The position numbers and the translations under genes are program-made. The notes under the pieces were generated by a model that was not told the origin of the DNA, searched no databases, and was given only the letters and a program-made list of their open reading frames with translations. A stretch of DNA of 64,000 nucleotides, from contig NZ_LYOY01000029.1 of the NCBI RefSeq assembly GCF_001653515.1, positions 620,001 to 684,000 on the forward strand, written 5' to 3'. Positions 26,468 through 36,897 of this stretch are shown here, piece after piece (within the stretch, counting starts at the first letter, position 1; each line of letters begins with the position of its first letter). The stretch comes from Streptomyces sp. ERV7. GTDB lineage: Bacteria > Actinomycetota > Actinomycetes > Streptomycetales > Streptomycetaceae.

Positions 26468-27901
26468 TCAGGCCGGGGCGAACTCGACCTTCGCCGTGCC
26501 CGGATCGGCCTGGGTGAGGCGGACTCGTAGGCGCTCGCCCAGGGGGAGGGGGGCGGTGCCCTTGACGGGGGCCACCACGGCCGGGTCGGTCAAGTGGACC
26601 GTGCCTTCGGCCGGTTCGTCGTCCTTGAGGTCGACGACCGTCGCGTCGAAGACGTCGCCGACGCGGTCCTTGAGGAGGGCCGCCTCCACGAGGTCGACGC
26701 ACTCGCGCTCGACCGTGTTGGCCCTGCGGGTGCCCTCGGCCATCTCCTTCGGGAGGGCGTCGAGCGCGGCCAGCACCCAGTCGGGGATGTCGGCGGCCGC
26801 CACCGCCGCGAGGCAGAGCTCGGCGGCGTAGCGGTCGACGAGGCGGCGCAGGGGGGCCGTGCAGTGGGTGTACTCGTCGGCGACCGCGGCGTGGACCGCC
26901 GGGTGGGGGATGTCGCCGCCGGTGAACACGGTGTACCCGGCCCCGCGCAGCAGCGTCGTGCACTCCTGGAGGAACGCGGCGTGGTGCGGGTCGCGCGGGT
27001 CGAGGGAGCGGATGACCTGGGCGTACGGGACGTGGTGCGGCCAGTCGACGCCCAGTGCCTGGGCGGAGCGGCGCAGCCGGGCGACGGCGCCGTCCGGTGC
27101 GCTGGGGAGGGTGCGCAGGATGCCGGTGCCGTACGCCAGCATCAGGTCGGCGGCGGCGATGCCGGTGAGCAGGGAGATCTGGGCGTTCCAGCCGTCGGCG
27201 GGGAGGGGGGCGCGGTATTCGAGCCCGTACCGGCCGTCGCGCTCGACGATCTCCTGCTCGGGGACGTTGAGGGAGATGCCGCCCCGGGCCACCTCTTGCT
27301 GTTCGCGCAGGCGCCCGATGTCCTGGAGGAGGGCGAGGGAGGGCTCGGCCGTACCGGCGTCGATCTGCCGCTGCACCCCGTCGTAGTCGAGCTTGGCGCG
27401 GCTGCGGACGAGGGCGCGCTCGATGTGGGTGGCGGTGGTGGCGCCGTCGGCGTCCAGGTCGATGGTCCACAGGACGGCGGGGCGTACGCGGCCGGGCAGG
27501 AGGCTGGCGGCATCCTCGGAGAGTACGGGCGGGTGGAGCGGGACGCGCTCGTCGGGGAAGTAGAGCGTGTTCACCCGGCGGTGGGCCTCGGTGTCGACGG
27601 GGCCGCCGGGGACGACGAAGGCGGCGACGTCGGCGATGGCGTAGTGCACGCGGTACCCGCCGTCGCGGCGGGCCAGGTGCATGGCCTGGTCCAGGTCCAT
27701 GGAGGTGGGCGGGTCGATGGTGAAGAAGGGCAGGTCGGTGGCGTCGCGGACGGGCAGCCGGGGGTTGCCCGCGGCCCGGTCCGCCTCGGCGAGGACGTCC
27801 GGGGGGAAGCCCTCGGGGACGTCGAGGGTGGTGCGGAGGTCGCGCAGGGCGGCCCTCAGCGGGTCGGCTGCGCCGGTCATACGGAGGTGACGGCGGGGCA
27901 T
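26468..27901 (-). CDS. RNase II/RNB exoribonuclease, mirror copy
   Basis: Identical to 20774-22207, including the Asp63/Asp69/Asp71 metal site. Confidence 0.9.
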   Translation of the reverse strand: MPRRHLRMTGAADPLRAALRDLRTTLDVPEGFPPDVLAEADRAAGNPRLPVRDATDLPFFTIDPPTSMDLDQAMHLARRDGGYRVHYAIADVAAFVVPGGPVDTEAHRRVNTLYFPDERVPLHPPVLSEDAASLLPGRVRPAVLWTIDLDADGATTATHIERALVRSRAKLDYDGVQRQIDAGTAEPSLALLQDIGRLREQQEVARGGISLNVPEQEIVERDGRYGLEYRAPLPADGWNAQISLLTGIAAADLMLAYGTGILRTLPSAPDGAVARLRRSAQALGVDWPHHVPYAQVIRSLDPRDPHHAAFLQECTTLLRGAGYTVFTGGDIPHPAVHAAVADEYTHCTAPLRRLVDRYAAELCLAAVAAADIPDWVLAALDALPKEMAEGTRRANTVERECVDLVEAALLKDRVGDVFDATVVDLKDDEPAEGTVHLTDPAVVAPVKGTAPLPLGERLRVRLTQADPGTAKVEFAPA

Positions 27902-28411
27902 GCCCCGAGCGTAGGCCGGGGCGCCGGCCTCGGCCCCTTTTCGCGGCTGCGCGGCGGCCCCCTGCCTGCCCGCGGGCCGACTGCGGCTGGTCGCGCCGTT
28001 CCCCGCGCCCTTATTTGGCCCGGAGTTCGGCTGCGGCTGAGTGGGGGCTGGTCGCGCCGTTCCCCGCGCCCCTAGGAGGACGGGGTGCGGCCGGCCCGTG
28101 CAGTTCAGCCGTCCGGCTGCGCCCCGGGCCCTGATGTACGGCTGCGGGTCGGTGGGGGCTGGTCGCGCCGTTCCCCGCGCCCCTGAAGGCCTCGGCCATC
28201 CGCGGGCCGGTGGAGGGTTGCTCGCGCCGTTCCCCGCGCCCCTGAAGGGCTGTGGCTGAGCTGGGTTCTCCGGCTGCGGCGGACTACCCAGGGGCGCGGG
28301 GAACTGCGCGACCAGCCCCCACCGGCCCGCAGAGCAATACGGCCAGCGGCGCAGCCGGTCCCACCGGCCCGCGGGCAGAACACGGTCGGGGCGCGGCCGG
28401 CCCCGGGGGGC
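27902..28411. repeat. REP-like array, mirror copy, one unit shorter
   Basis: No gene is seen. Mirror of 20205-20773, but only one full CTCGGCCATCCGCGGGCCGG unit lies between flanking cores where the left arm has two. Confidence 0.92.
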
Positions 28412-29176
28412 TCAGCCCCGCCCGATGTACGGCATCGCCGTAGCCATCACCGTCGCGAACTGCACGTTCGCCTCCAGTGGCAGCTCCGCCATGTGCAGCA
28501 CCGTCCGGGCCACATCCGCCGCGTCCATCACCGGCTCCACCGCCAGCTCGCCGTTCGCCTGCGGCACGCCCGTGGTCATCCGGGCCGTCATCTCGGTCGC
28601 CGCGTTGCCGATGTCGATCTGGCCGACGGCGATCCGGTACGGGCGGCCGTCCAGGGAGAGCGCCTTGGTCAGGCCCGTCATCGCGTGCTTGGTCGCCGTG
28701 TACGCCACCGAGTTCGGCCGCGGCACATGCGCCGAGATCGAGCCGTTGTTGATGATCCGGCCGCCCTGCGGGTCCTGCTCCTTCATCTGCCGGAACGCCG
28801 CCTGGGCGCACAGGAACGCCCCGTTGAGGTTGGTGTCCACGACATGGCGCCACGCCTCGTACGCCAGGTCCTCCACCGCGACCCCGCCGGGGCCGAACGT
28901 GCCCGCGTTGTTGAAGAGCAGGTCGAGCCGCCCGTACCGGTCCCGTACCGCCGCGAAGAGGGCCGCCACCTCGTCCGGCGACGTCACGTCCGTACGGACG
29001 GGGAGGACGTCGGCGTCCGGGCCCGCCAGGGCCGCGGTCTCCTCCAGAGGTTCCGGGCGGCGGCCCGCCAGGGCGACCGACCAGCCCGCCGCGGCCAGGG
29101 TGAGCGCCACGGAGCGGCCGATGCCGGAGCCGGCGCCGGTGACGACGGCGGTCTTGCGCGCTGCGGATGCGTTCAT
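28412..29176 (-). CDS. Short-chain dehydrogenase, mirror copy
   Basis: Identical to 19440-20204. Confidence 0.87.
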   Translation of the reverse strand: MNASAARKTAVVTGAGSGIGRSVALTLAAAGWSVALAGRRPEPLEETAALAGPDADVLPVRTDVTSPDEVAALFAAVRDRYGRLDLLFNNAGTFGPGGVAVEDLAYEAWRHVVDTNLNGAFLCAQAAFRQMKEQDPQGGRIINNGSISAHVPRPNSVAYTATKHAMTGLTKALSLDGRPYRIAVGQIDIGNAATEMTARMTTGVPQANGELAVEPVMDAADVARTVLHMAELPLEANVQFATVMATAMPYIGRG

Positions 29177-29330
29177 GGCCCGGAGCGTACGGGAGCCGCC
29201 CGGGGCCCGACCGGAGCCGTCCGGGATGTGGGCCCGGGCCGCACCCCGGTCCTGAGCACCCCCGAAGGGCTGAGAGCATGGATGCTTGAAACTACAACGG
29301 TCCATGCGGCCGGAAGCGGGAGAAGCACCC

Positions 29331-30596
29331 ATGGCGGAGAGCAGCCGGACCGCACCGGCCCCGATACCGGCCGCGGCCCCCGTCGCCGCCCGCCGCGCCG
29401 GACTGCTGGTCACGCTGGTCCTCGGCGGGCTCACCGCGCTCCCGCCGCTCTCCATGGACATGTACCTGCCCGCGCTGCCCGAGGTCACCGGCGCGCTCCA
29501 CGCGCCCGCCGCCACCGTCCAGCTCACGCTCACCGCGTGTCTGGCGGGCATGGCGCTCGGCCAGCTCGTCGTCGGGCCGATGAGCGACAAGTGGGGACGC
29601 CGCAGGCCGCTCCTGGTCGGCATGGTCGTGTACGTGGTCGCCACCGCCGTCTGCGCCTTCGCGCCCGACGCCGGACTGCTCATCGCCTTCCGCCTGCTCC
29701 AGGGCCTGGCGGGCGCGGCGGGCATAGTGATCGCCCGCGCGGTGGTGCGCGATCTGTACGACGGCGTGGAGATGGCCCGGTTCTTCTCCACCCTGATGCT
29801 GATCTCCGGCGCCGCCCCGGTCGTCGCGCCGCTGATCGGCGGCCAGGTGCTGCGGCTGACCGACTGGCGCGGGGTGTTCGTGGTGCTCACCGCCGTCGGA
29901 CTGCTGCTCACCCTGTTCGTGTGGCGCTGCCTGGGCGAGACGCTGCCGCCCGGGCGACGACACGAGGGCGGGGTCGGCGAGGCCCTGCGCACCATGGGCT
30001 CGCTGCTCCGGGACCGCGTCTTCACCGGCTATGTCCTGGCCGGTGGACTCGCCTTCGCCGCGCTCTTCTCGTACATCTCGGCCTCCCCGTTCGTGATCCA
30101 GGAGATCTACGGGGCCTCGCCGCAGACCTTCTCGCTCCTGTTCGGGCTCAACTCGGTCGGTCTGGTCGCCGCCGGGCAGATCAACGGGAAGCTGCTGGTG
30201 GGCCGGGTCAGCCTCGACAAGGTGCTGGTGTGCTCGCTGAGCACGGTGGTGCTCGCGGCGGTGGCGCTCCTTGTCATGACGTCCGGCGTCTTCGGCGACC
30301 CGGGCCTCGCGCCGGTCGCGGCCGGGCTGTTCGTGCTGATGTCCGCGATGGGCATGGCCACGCCCAACACCACGGCCCAGGCCCTGATGCGCACCCCGCA
30401 CGCGGCGGGCTCCGCGTCCGCGCTGCTCGGCACGTCGTCGTTCCTGATCGGGGCGGTCGCCTCCCCGCTGGTGGGCATCGCGGGGGAGGGGACGGCCGTC
30501 CCCATGGCGGTGGTGCAGCTCGCCTCCGGCGTGGCCGCGCTGCTCTGCTTCCTGCTGCTGTGCCGGCCCTGGCAGCGGCAGGAGACGGTGGCCTGA
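29331..30596 (+). CDS. MFS Bcr/CflA-type pump, mirror copy
   Basis: Identical to 18020-19285; ATG at 29331 with the same upstream sequence. Confidence 0.87.
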   Translation: MAESSRTAPAPIPAAAPVAARRAGLLVTLVLGGLTALPPLSMDMYLPALPEVTGALHAPAATVQLTLTACLAGMALGQLVVGPMSDKWGRRRPLLVGMVVYVVATAVCAFAPDAGLLIAFRLLQGLAGAAGIVIARAVVRDLYDGVEMARFFSTLMLISGAAPVVAPLIGGQVLRLTDWRGVFVVLTAVGLLLTLFVWRCLGETLPPGRRHEGGVGEALRTMGSLLRDRVFTGYVLAGGLAFAALFSYISASPFVIQEIYGASPQTFSLLFGLNSVGLVAAGQINGKLLVGRVSLDKVLVCSLSTVVLAAVALLVMTSGVFGDPGLAPVAAGLFVLMSAMGMATPNTTAQALMRTPHAAGSASALLGTSSFLIGAVASPLVGIAGEGTAVPMAVVQLASGVAALLCFLLLCRPWQRQETVA

Positions 30597-30637
30597 GCCG
30601 CGCCGCCCAGACCGCGCCGCGACCGTAGAATCCCCGG

Positions 30638-31627
30638 GTGAACGAGAACGTCCCCGTCCCGCAGACCCTGCGCTCCGCCCTCGCCGGGCTGCTCGACGGG
30701 CTGCCGCCGTCGCAGGCCGCGCGGGCCGTCGACCGGCTGATCGCCAACTACCGGGGCGCCACCCAGACCCACGCCCCGGTGCTGCGCGACCGCTCCGACG
30801 TGGCGGCGTACGCCGCGTACCGGATGCCCGCGACGTTCGAGGCGGTACGGTCCGCCCTCGCCGCCCTCCAGGACGCCGTCCCGGACTGGGCCCCGGCCAC
30901 CCACACCGACGTCGGCGGCGGCACCGGCGCGGCGAGCTGGGCGGTCGCGGAGGCGTGGGACACCGCCACCACGGTCCTGGACTGGGCCGAGCCCGCACTC
31001 GCGATCGGCCGTGAACTCGCCGAGGCCTCCGGCATCGACGGCCTCGCCGCGATCCGCTGGGAGCGGGCCCGGATCGGCACGGCGCTGACCCTGCCGGAGA
31101 ACGACCTCGTCACCGTCTCGTACGTACTGAACGAGCTGACCGTCGAGGACCGCCGGGCGCTCGTGGACGCCGCCGCGCGCGCCGCGACCGGCGCCGTGGT
31201 CATCGTCGAGCCGGGCACCCCCGACGGCTACGCGCGGATCATCGAGGCCCGCGACCGGCTGATCGCGGCCGGGTTCACCGTCGCCGCGCCCTGCCCGCAC
31301 AGCGCCGCGTGCCCCATCGAGCCGGGCACGGACTGGTGCCACTTCTCCGCCCGGGTCAGCCGCTCGTCCCTGCACCGGCAGGTCAAGGGCGGGTCACTGG
31401 CGTACGAGGACGAGAAGTTCAGCTATGTGGCGGCTGTACGGGGGGCGGCCGAGCCCGCCGTGAACCGGGTCACGCGGCGGCCGCAGATCCGCAAGGGTCA
31501 GGTGCTGCTCGACCTGTGCACGGCGGAGGAGGTGCTGCGCCGCGAGACGGTCACGAAGCGGCACGGGGTGCTGTACCGGGCGGCCCGGGACGCGGAATGG
31601 GGCGACGCGTGGCCTCCGGCCGGGTAG
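30638..31627 (+). CDS. Rsm22/METTL17-type methyltransferase, mirror copy
   Basis: Identical to 16989-17978, GTG start at 30638. It is followed by the mirrored 61-bp array. Confidence 0.85.
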   Translation: MNENVPVPQTLRSALAGLLDGLPPSQAARAVDRLIANYRGATQTHAPVLRDRSDVAAYAAYRMPATFEAVRSALAALQDAVPDWAPATHTDVGGGTGAASWAVAEAWDTATTVLDWAEPALAIGRELAEASGIDGLAAIRWERARIGTALTLPENDLVTVSYVLNELTVEDRRALVDAAARAATGAVVIVEPGTPDGYARIIEARDRLIAAGFTVAAPCPHSAACPIEPGTDWCHFSARVSRSSLHRQVKGGSLAYEDEKFSYVAAVRGAAEPAVNRVTRRPQIRKGQVLLDLCTAEEVLRRETVTKRHGVLYRAARDAEWGDAWPPAG

Positions 31628-32146
31628 CCCGGTCCTGGCCCGCGGGCCGGTGGGGGCTGGCCGCGCAGTTCCCCGCGCCCCTTTTGGCCCGGTCTTCACC
31701 TGCGGCCCGGTGGTGGGTTGCTCGCGCCGTTCCCCGCGCCCCTTTTGGCCCGGACTTTGTCTGCGGGCCGGTGGTGGGTTGCTCGCGCAGTTCCCCGCGC
31801 CCCTTTTCGGCCCGGACTTTGTCTGCGGGTCGGTGGGGGCTTGTCGCGCCGTTCCCCGCGGCCCTTGAACGGCCGGTTCTCGTCTGCGGGTCGTGGTCGC
31901 TTGCTCGCGCAGTTCCCCGCGCCCCTGGGCGGACCCGGGGACGCGGGGTGGCCGTTGGCCGAAGTTCTGGGGGGCTTCGGCTCGCGGGCTTGATCAGCCA
32001 CGGCCACAGGCTTTCAGGGGCGCGGGGAACTGCGCGGCCAGCCACCCACCGGCCCGCAGGTGAAGTCCGGGCACAAAAGGGGCGCGGGGAACTGCGCGAC
32101 AAGCCCCCACCGGCCCGCAGGTGAAGTCCGGGCAGCCCCAAACGTG
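31628..32146. repeat. REP-like array spanning the right end of the inverted repeat
   Basis: No gene is seen. To 32005 this mirrors 16611-16988. From 32006 the sequence is outside the palindrome but stays REP-like, with two more GGGGCGCGGGGAACTGCGCG cores and GGCCCGCAGGTGAAGTCCGG spacers up to the next gene. Confidence 0.88.
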
Positions 32147-32542
32147 TCACCGGCGTCTGGGCCGTTCCACGGCCCCCCGCGTCGCCGCCGGCAGCGGCAG
32201 GCCCGGGAACGCGGACGCCAGCGTCGCGAACGCGGCCAGGGCCGCCAGGAACGCGGTCGCCGAGAACCCCTCCACCAGGAACAGGCAGGTCGACACCAGC
32301 GCCCCCAGCGAGAGGCTGAGCGGCGCCGCGAGCGCCAGGGCCTCCAGGCGGGCGCCGGGGCGCAGCATGTCGGGCTGCGGGTAGAGCAGCGCGAAGCCGG
32401 GGCCGAAGGAGACGAACAGGAGCACCGGGATCCAGCGCGCCGGCGTGGCGTCCGGCAGCCGGGTCGCGGCCAGGGCCACCCAGCCGGAGAGCGCCAGGGC
32501 GACACGGATGCGGTTCTGGGCGAGGGCGAGGGCGAGGGTCAC
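32147..32542 (-). CDS. Small membrane protein of the polysaccharide locus
   Basis: This 131-residue protein has about four hydrophobic helices (VALALSGWVALAATRL, WIPVLLFVSFGPGFALLY, LALAAPLSLSLGALVSTCLFLV, ATAFLAALAAFATLASAF) with no recognised domain. Length fits DUF1616-like or exopolysaccharide accessory proteins. GTG 32542 is the probable start. It is last in the minus-strand operon, 42 bp after the large membrane protein. Confidence 0.6.
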   Translation of the reverse strand: MTLALALAQNRIRVALALSGWVALAATRLPDATPARWIPVLLFVSFGPGFALLYPQPDMLRPGARLEALALAAPLSLSLGALVSTCLFLVEGFSATAFLAALAAFATLASAFPGLPLPAATRGAVERPRRR

Positions 32543-32583
32543 GGCGGCTTGCCTCCGGTCGGCGCGAAAAGGTCCCCTGCTCC

Positions 32584-34539
32584 TCAGGAGCGCGGGGGAG
32601 GCCGGTACTGCAGAACGGTTCCGTACGGGTTGCGGTCGACCACCCGGAACAGCGGCGACGCCGAGAGCTTGGCCGTCAGCTCCTCGAACCCTCCGGCGGG
32701 CAGCAGCCCCTCGCCCGCGGTGTAGACGTCCTGGGTGCGGGTGAGCAGCACGAACGCCGGTCTGCCGTCCTTGGGCAGGCCCGGCGCCAGAAAGCCGGCC
32801 GGGTCCTTCAGCATCCGGATGTTGTCCGGCAGCGCCTGCTCCACGAAGAACCAGTGCTCCAGCTGGTCGTAGCGGTGCAGCGCCATCGGGAAGGAGCCGG
32901 TGGCGGCGAGGATCAGCGAGTCGCGCGGAGCCCGGTCGATCACCCGGGTCACCAGGGCGGTCTCGGCGGGCGGGGTGTAGTACATCCGCTCCTTGCCGTA
33001 GTACGCGGGCAGGAACCCGGCGACCAGGGCGAGCAGCACGGCGGGCAGCGCCACCGCCGAGATCCGCCGCCGCACCGCGGGGGCGACGCCGAAGTACCCC
33101 GGCTCCCGGGCGGCGCCGGGCGCGGGCACCAGCGCGGCCGCGGCGAAGAACGCGGCGCCCGGCAGCCCGAACAGATAGACCCGGAAGAGCATTTCGCCGC
33201 CGTAGTCGTTGATCGCGAACATCGGTACGGGAGCGATCGAGACGAGCAGCAGCGGCAGGGCGCTCCTGAGCAGTTTGCGGCGGGTCAGTACGGCGAAGGC
33301 GGCGAGCGCGGCCACCACCAGGACCATCACGATGTCGGCCCGGCCCTGGAGCACCGGCCCGGGTCCGGTGAGCTCGCCCGCGTACCCGGCCCGCGAGTTG
33401 TTGAGGAGGTTGCCCGCGGACTCCTTGAGCGAGTCGAGGGTCTCCACGAACAGCGTGCGGCCCATCGTGAGGTCCCAGACCAGCATGATCAGGCCCGTGA
33501 CGACGAGCAGGCCGGGGTTGCGGTAGCGACGGGTGAGGTTGAGCGCGAACAGGGAGACGCAGAGCATCACCGGCGTGAGCTGGTGGGTGAAGTTGATGGC
33601 GGCGATCAGCGGGGCGAGGATCACCACGCAGACCGCGCGCTGGCGGGCGGTGGTCGGGGGCGGCACGCTGGCGGCGGCCGGGTCGAGGTGGGCGCGCGAG
33701 CGCAGCTTCCCGGCCGAGCCCGGGCGCACGAAGTGGCGCAGCACCACGGCGAGTACGGACAAATGCAGGATCAGCGCGAGGCCCTGCGGCGAGAAGTAGT
33801 CCTGGCCCACCCAGTTGGCGACCTCGAAGATCCACACACCCGTCCACACCAGCCGCCAGTCCTCGGCGAAGGTGCGGTAGACCAGCACCAGGACCGGGAT
33901 GAGGACCACGCCGTAGAAGAGGGCCGCCCAGTTCAGGTACGACTGGGTGGTCTCCACGCCGAAGGCGCGCACCAGGGCCGAGTTGAGGGTGAAGAAGCCG
34001 GGCCACTGGTCGTAGGCGGCCATGTTGCCCGACAGCGGGGTGTGGGGACGCAGCTCCTGGTTGACCAGGAGGTGGGTGACGACGGCGTCGTGCTTGGAGG
34101 CCCAGGGGTAGCGCACCGAGTCGTAGAGGATCGCGGTGGGCGCCTTGAGGGCGAAGAGCAGGGCGACGCTGTAGAGGCCGGGCCACCAGGGCGCGGTGCC
34201 GGCCCGGCGCAGACTGACGACGAACCCGGCGGTGAGGACGACGAGGGAGAGGAAGAAGGCGGCGGGCAACTGGTCGAGCAGGCCCCAGTCGCCCATGTGC
34301 CGGTAGTCGATGCGCGGCAGCGCGTACAGCCACAGGGCGCTCGCCAGGGCCAACGGCAGCCAGGTGAACAGGAGCTGAGGCTCCATCAGGTCCGCTGGGC
34401 CGCGTCCAGGGGCGCGCGGGGGTTTCCCCTCCTCGTTCGCGCCGCTTCCCGGTGGCAGCCCGCTGCTTCCGGTCGCCGGCGCGGGCACGTGTTGCTGCAC
34501 AGTGCGACTCCCCCCACGGATGTGGTGTGCGGCCGTCAC
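32584..34539 (-). CDS. Large polytopic membrane protein, polysaccharide-locus type
   Basis: About 650 residues with a dozen or so hydrophobic segments, a FTHQLTPVML helix, and a soluble C-terminal tail (residues about 530-650: APRDSLILAATGSFPMALHRYDQLEHWFFVEQ...). The layout resembles membrane glycosyltransferases or O-antigen/teichuronic polymer proteins, but I see no GT-C DxD motif that I would rely on. ATG 34539 gives a 51-residue hydrophilic N-tail; ATG 34386 (MEPQLLFTW) is an alternative. It sits between the deacetylase and the small membrane gene. Confidence 0.65.
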   Translation of the reverse strand: MTAAHHIRGGSRTVQQHVPAPATGSSGLPPGSGANEEGKPPRAPGRGPADLMEPQLLFTWLPLALASALWLYALPRIDYRHMGDWGLLDQLPAAFFLSLVVLTAGFVVSLRRAGTAPWWPGLYSVALLFALKAPTAILYDSVRYPWASKHDAVVTHLLVNQELRPHTPLSGNMAAYDQWPGFFTLNSALVRAFGVETTQSYLNWAALFYGVVLIPVLVLVYRTFAEDWRLVWTGVWIFEVANWVGQDYFSPQGLALILHLSVLAVVLRHFVRPGSAGKLRSRAHLDPAAASVPPPTTARQRAVCVVILAPLIAAINFTHQLTPVMLCVSLFALNLTRRYRNPGLLVVTGLIMLVWDLTMGRTLFVETLDSLKESAGNLLNNSRAGYAGELTGPGPVLQGRADIVMVLVVAALAAFAVLTRRKLLRSALPLLLVSIAPVPMFAINDYGGEMLFRVYLFGLPGAAFFAAAALVPAPGAAREPGYFGVAPAVRRRISAVALPAVLLALVAGFLPAYYGKERMYYTPPAETALVTRVIDRAPRDSLILAATGSFPMALHRYDQLEHWFFVEQALPDNIRMLKDPAGFLAPGLPKDGRPAFVLLTRTQDVYTAGEGLLPAGGFEELTAKLSASPLFRVVDRNPYGTVLQYRPPPRS

Positions 34540-34626
34540 GCCGCCGTCCCCTGGCTGTCCCTTCAGCGAAGTATAGGAACCCGCTCCGCCTTTGTGACGC
34601 TGTCGTACGGGCCCGTCCCGGGCGGC

Positions 34627-35484
34627 TCACCCTGCGAAGACGGGCCCGCGCACGGCCGCCCTCGCCCTGCGGTAGAGCCGCCAGCCCACGGTCGCCGCCG
34701 AGTCCCGGTAGGGCGCGACACGGGCTCCTTCGCCTACCGTCCAGGCCTCGACGTCGGCGACGGTGTGGCCGCGCCGCACGATGAGGCGGGCGATGCGGTA
34801 CGCGTCGTCGGTGTCCGAGCTCAGCGCGTGCCGCACCGCGACGGCCGTCCGGTACCCGGCGGCGCGGGCGGCCCGGCGCACGGCGCCGCTGTTGTAGCCG
34901 TGCGGATAGGCGAGATGGGCCACCTCGTGGCCGAGCGTGTCCTCCAGGGCGGCCTTGGAGTCGGCCAGTTCGCGCCGCAGGGCCCCGGCGGTGAGTGTGT
35001 CGAGCTGGGGGTGCGAGACCGTGTGGCCGCCGATCTCCATCCCGCACCGCTCCAGGAGCCTCGCCTGGTCCAGGGTCATCATCGGCGCGGGCGGCAGCAG
35101 GGACCGGCCGCCCGGGGCGAGCGCGCCGGTGGTGAGGTACGCGGTCGCGGGCAGCCCGCGTGCGGCGAGCGCGTCGGCGGTGGGGCCGGGCAGATCCGCG
35201 AACCCGTCGTCGAAGGTGAGCACGACGGGCCGCTCGGGCAGCGGCGCCCGCCCGGCGAAGTGGTCGGCGAGGGCGCCGATGGTGACCGGGGTGCGCCCAC
35301 TGGCCGCGATCACGTCGAGGTGCGCGGCGAACTGCCGCGGCGAGACGGTGAATTCGGCGATCCAGGCGGGCGGGTCGTCCATGACGGCGTGGTAGAGCAG
35401 GACCGGGACGGGCGCGCGCGGGACACGGCCGGGGCGGCCGGCCGGGCCCCGGTCCGCCGGGCCCGTCGCCCGCTCCCCCGTCAT
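34627..35484 (-). CDS. Polysaccharide deacetylase (NodB/CE4)
   Basis: Metal-dependent CE4 deacetylases remove N-acetyl groups from glycans. Seen: VPVLLYHAVMDD, catalytic VVLTFDDGFADL (motif 1 DD), metal-binding GGHTVSHPQLD (HxxxH-type motif 2) and HLAYPHGYNS (motif 3). Length 285. No signal peptide is visible, so it may act inside or use another route. ATG 35484 overlaps the TGA of the glycosyltransferase gene (ATGA), showing one operon. Confidence 0.88.
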   Translation of the reverse strand: MTGERATGPADRGPAGRPGRVPRAPVPVLLYHAVMDDPPAWIAEFTVSPRQFAAHLDVIAASGRTPVTIGALADHFAGRAPLPERPVVLTFDDGFADLPGPTADALAARGLPATAYLTTGALAPGGRSLLPPAPMMTLDQARLLERCGMEIGGHTVSHPQLDTLTAGALRRELADSKAALEDTLGHEVAHLAYPHGYNSGAVRRAARAAGYRTAVAVRHALSSDTDDAYRIARLIVRRGHTVADVEAWTVGEGARVAPYRDSAATVGWRLYRRARAAVRGPVFAG

Positions 35485-36845
35485 CGCGCCGCCTCCCACG
35501 GCCGCCGCAGCCCGCGCACCCGGCGCCGGGCCCGCAGATAGCCGAGCGGGCCGTACAGCATGCCCCGGCGCTCCAGGCGGGACAGGCCCCGCGGCCACGG
35601 GTAGTCCTGGGCGCCGTGCCCGCCCGGCACCGACTGCTCGCCCGCGGCGCGGTGGGCGCTGATGGCGCGGGCGTGGGCCAGGCCGCGCGGCAGCCGGGCG
35701 AGGAGCGCGGGCAGCAGGGCGGGGCGGCGCACCAGGAGCGCGGTGAGATAGGCGGTGAGCCCGGCGCCGTACCCGTACGCCTGGTTCTCCAGGTCCTGCC
35801 AGGTCTCGCGGTGGTGGTGCCAGACCAGCGCCTCGGGCGTGTAGCCGAGCCGGTGCCCGGCGACGACCGTGCGCGCGAACGCGTACAGGTCGTCGCCGCC
35901 CCGGGCCGGGGTGCCGGTGCCGGTCGCCGGGTCGAAGCCGCCGACAGCGCGCAGGGCGGCGGCCCGGAAGGCCATGTTGGCGCCGGAGCCGAAGCGGCCC
36001 GCGGTGAACGGGAACAGCGGCTCGTCGGCCGGCGGCCGGGCCGGGTCGAAGCAGCGCGGCGCGAAGCCCTTGGTGAAGCCGCCGTGGCTCTCCAGGAGGA
36101 TCTGCGCGGGCGTGTTCAGCCGGGCGGGCAGGATCAGCCCGGTGGTACAGCCGAGCCCCGGGTCGGCGGCGAAGGGCGCGGTGAGCGCGCTCAGCCAGCG
36201 CGGGTCGGCGACCACGTCGTCGTCGGTGAACGCCAGAATCGTTCCCTCGGCCACGGCGACGCCCCGGTTGTGCGCGGCGGCGAGCCCCGGCACGGGCTCG
36301 CGGACATAGCGCACGCCGTGCGCCGCGTAGCTCCCCTCGACCAGCTCGCGGGTCTGGGCGGTCACCGGGTTGTTGTCGACGACCACGATCTCGTAGTCGG
36401 GGTGGTCCTGGCGGAGCAGCGAGTCCAGCGCCCGGGCGAGCTGCCCGGCCCGCTCACGGGTGGCGACGACGACGGTGGCGCGCGCCGGCGGCAGCGGCGG
36501 CGCGGGCCGCCCGTCCGGCGGCAGATGGCCGGCGAGCTGCTTGCGGGCCGCCGCGGCCAGCACCTCGGCGGCGTCCTCACCGGGTCCGACCCGGCCGATC
36601 ACCGTGCCGACCGGGCGGCCCCCGAGCCGGACCAGGACGTACACCTCGCCCTCCCCCAAGGGCGGCCCGCCGGGCGCGGGGGTCAGCGAGAGCACCCCGC
36701 CGTCGAGCCCGTCGAGGTCCAGCTCCCCGACGCCGATGCCCCCGTGGACGCCCTGCTCCCGGACCAGCCCCTCGGCCTCCGGCCGGAGGGACTCGCGCGC
36801 TCTGTGCGCGTGTGCTCTGTGCGCGTGTGCCGTACGACGTGACAT
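35481..36845 (-). CDS. Family 2 glycosyltransferase
   Basis: GT-A fold transferase using a nucleotide sugar. The GT2 core begins near residue 120: ATVVVATRERAGQLARALDSLLRQDHPDYEIVVVDNNP, AAAHNRGVAVAEGTILAFTDDDVVADPRW (metal-binding TDDD), and GGDDLYAFARTVVAGHRLGY with the acid near the acceptor. The first 115 residues are a separate hydrophilic module with a His/Arg/Ala repeat at the very start. Length 454. It is second in the operon after the truncated acyltransferase. Confidence 0.87.
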   Translation of the reverse strand: MSRRTAHAHRAHAHRARESLRPEAEGLVREQGVHGGIGVGELDLDGLDGGVLSLTPAPGGPPLGEGEVYVLVRLGGRPVGTVIGRVGPGEDAAEVLAAAARKQLAGHLPPDGRPAPPLPPARATVVVATRERAGQLARALDSLLRQDHPDYEIVVVDNNPVTAQTRELVEGSYAAHGVRYVREPVPGLAAAHNRGVAVAEGTILAFTDDDVVADPRWLSALTAPFAADPGLGCTTGLILPARLNTPAQILLESHGGFTKGFAPRCFDPARPPADEPLFPFTAGRFGSGANMAFRAAALRAVGGFDPATGTGTPARGGDDLYAFARTVVAGHRLGYTPEALVWHHHRETWQDLENQAYGYGAGLTAYLTALLVRRPALLPALLARLPRGLAHARAISAHRAAGEQSVPGGHGAQDYPWPRGLSRLERRGMLYGPLGYLRARRRVRGLRRPWEAAR

Positions 36846-36897
36846 GGGACTCCCCCGTGATCCTCCGGGTGGTTCGGGTGGTTCTGGCGGTGCGGGC

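Larger units (their letters stand above)
24356..32005 (-). repeat. Giant inverted repeat, right arm (7650 bp)
   Basis: Reverse complement of 16611-24319, less one 59-bp unit. It ends at GGCC 32005; beyond this the left and right flanks differ for a few bases and then both continue in REP-like sequence. Confidence 0.95.

Noticed and set aside
26222..26530. 102-residue open frame over the RNase P RNA
   Set aside because: It lies on the structured RNA's opposite strand; the conserved rnpB blocks explain the sequence.
16611..32005. Composite transposon with inverted-repeat ends
   Set aside because: The arms are whole gene blocks, no transposase or target duplication is present, and the arms meet with only 36 bp between them.
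32147..35047. 966-residue open frame on the minus strand
   Set aside because: It is out of frame with the well-supported membrane protein and deacetylase genes; only its last 131 residues are a plausible gene.
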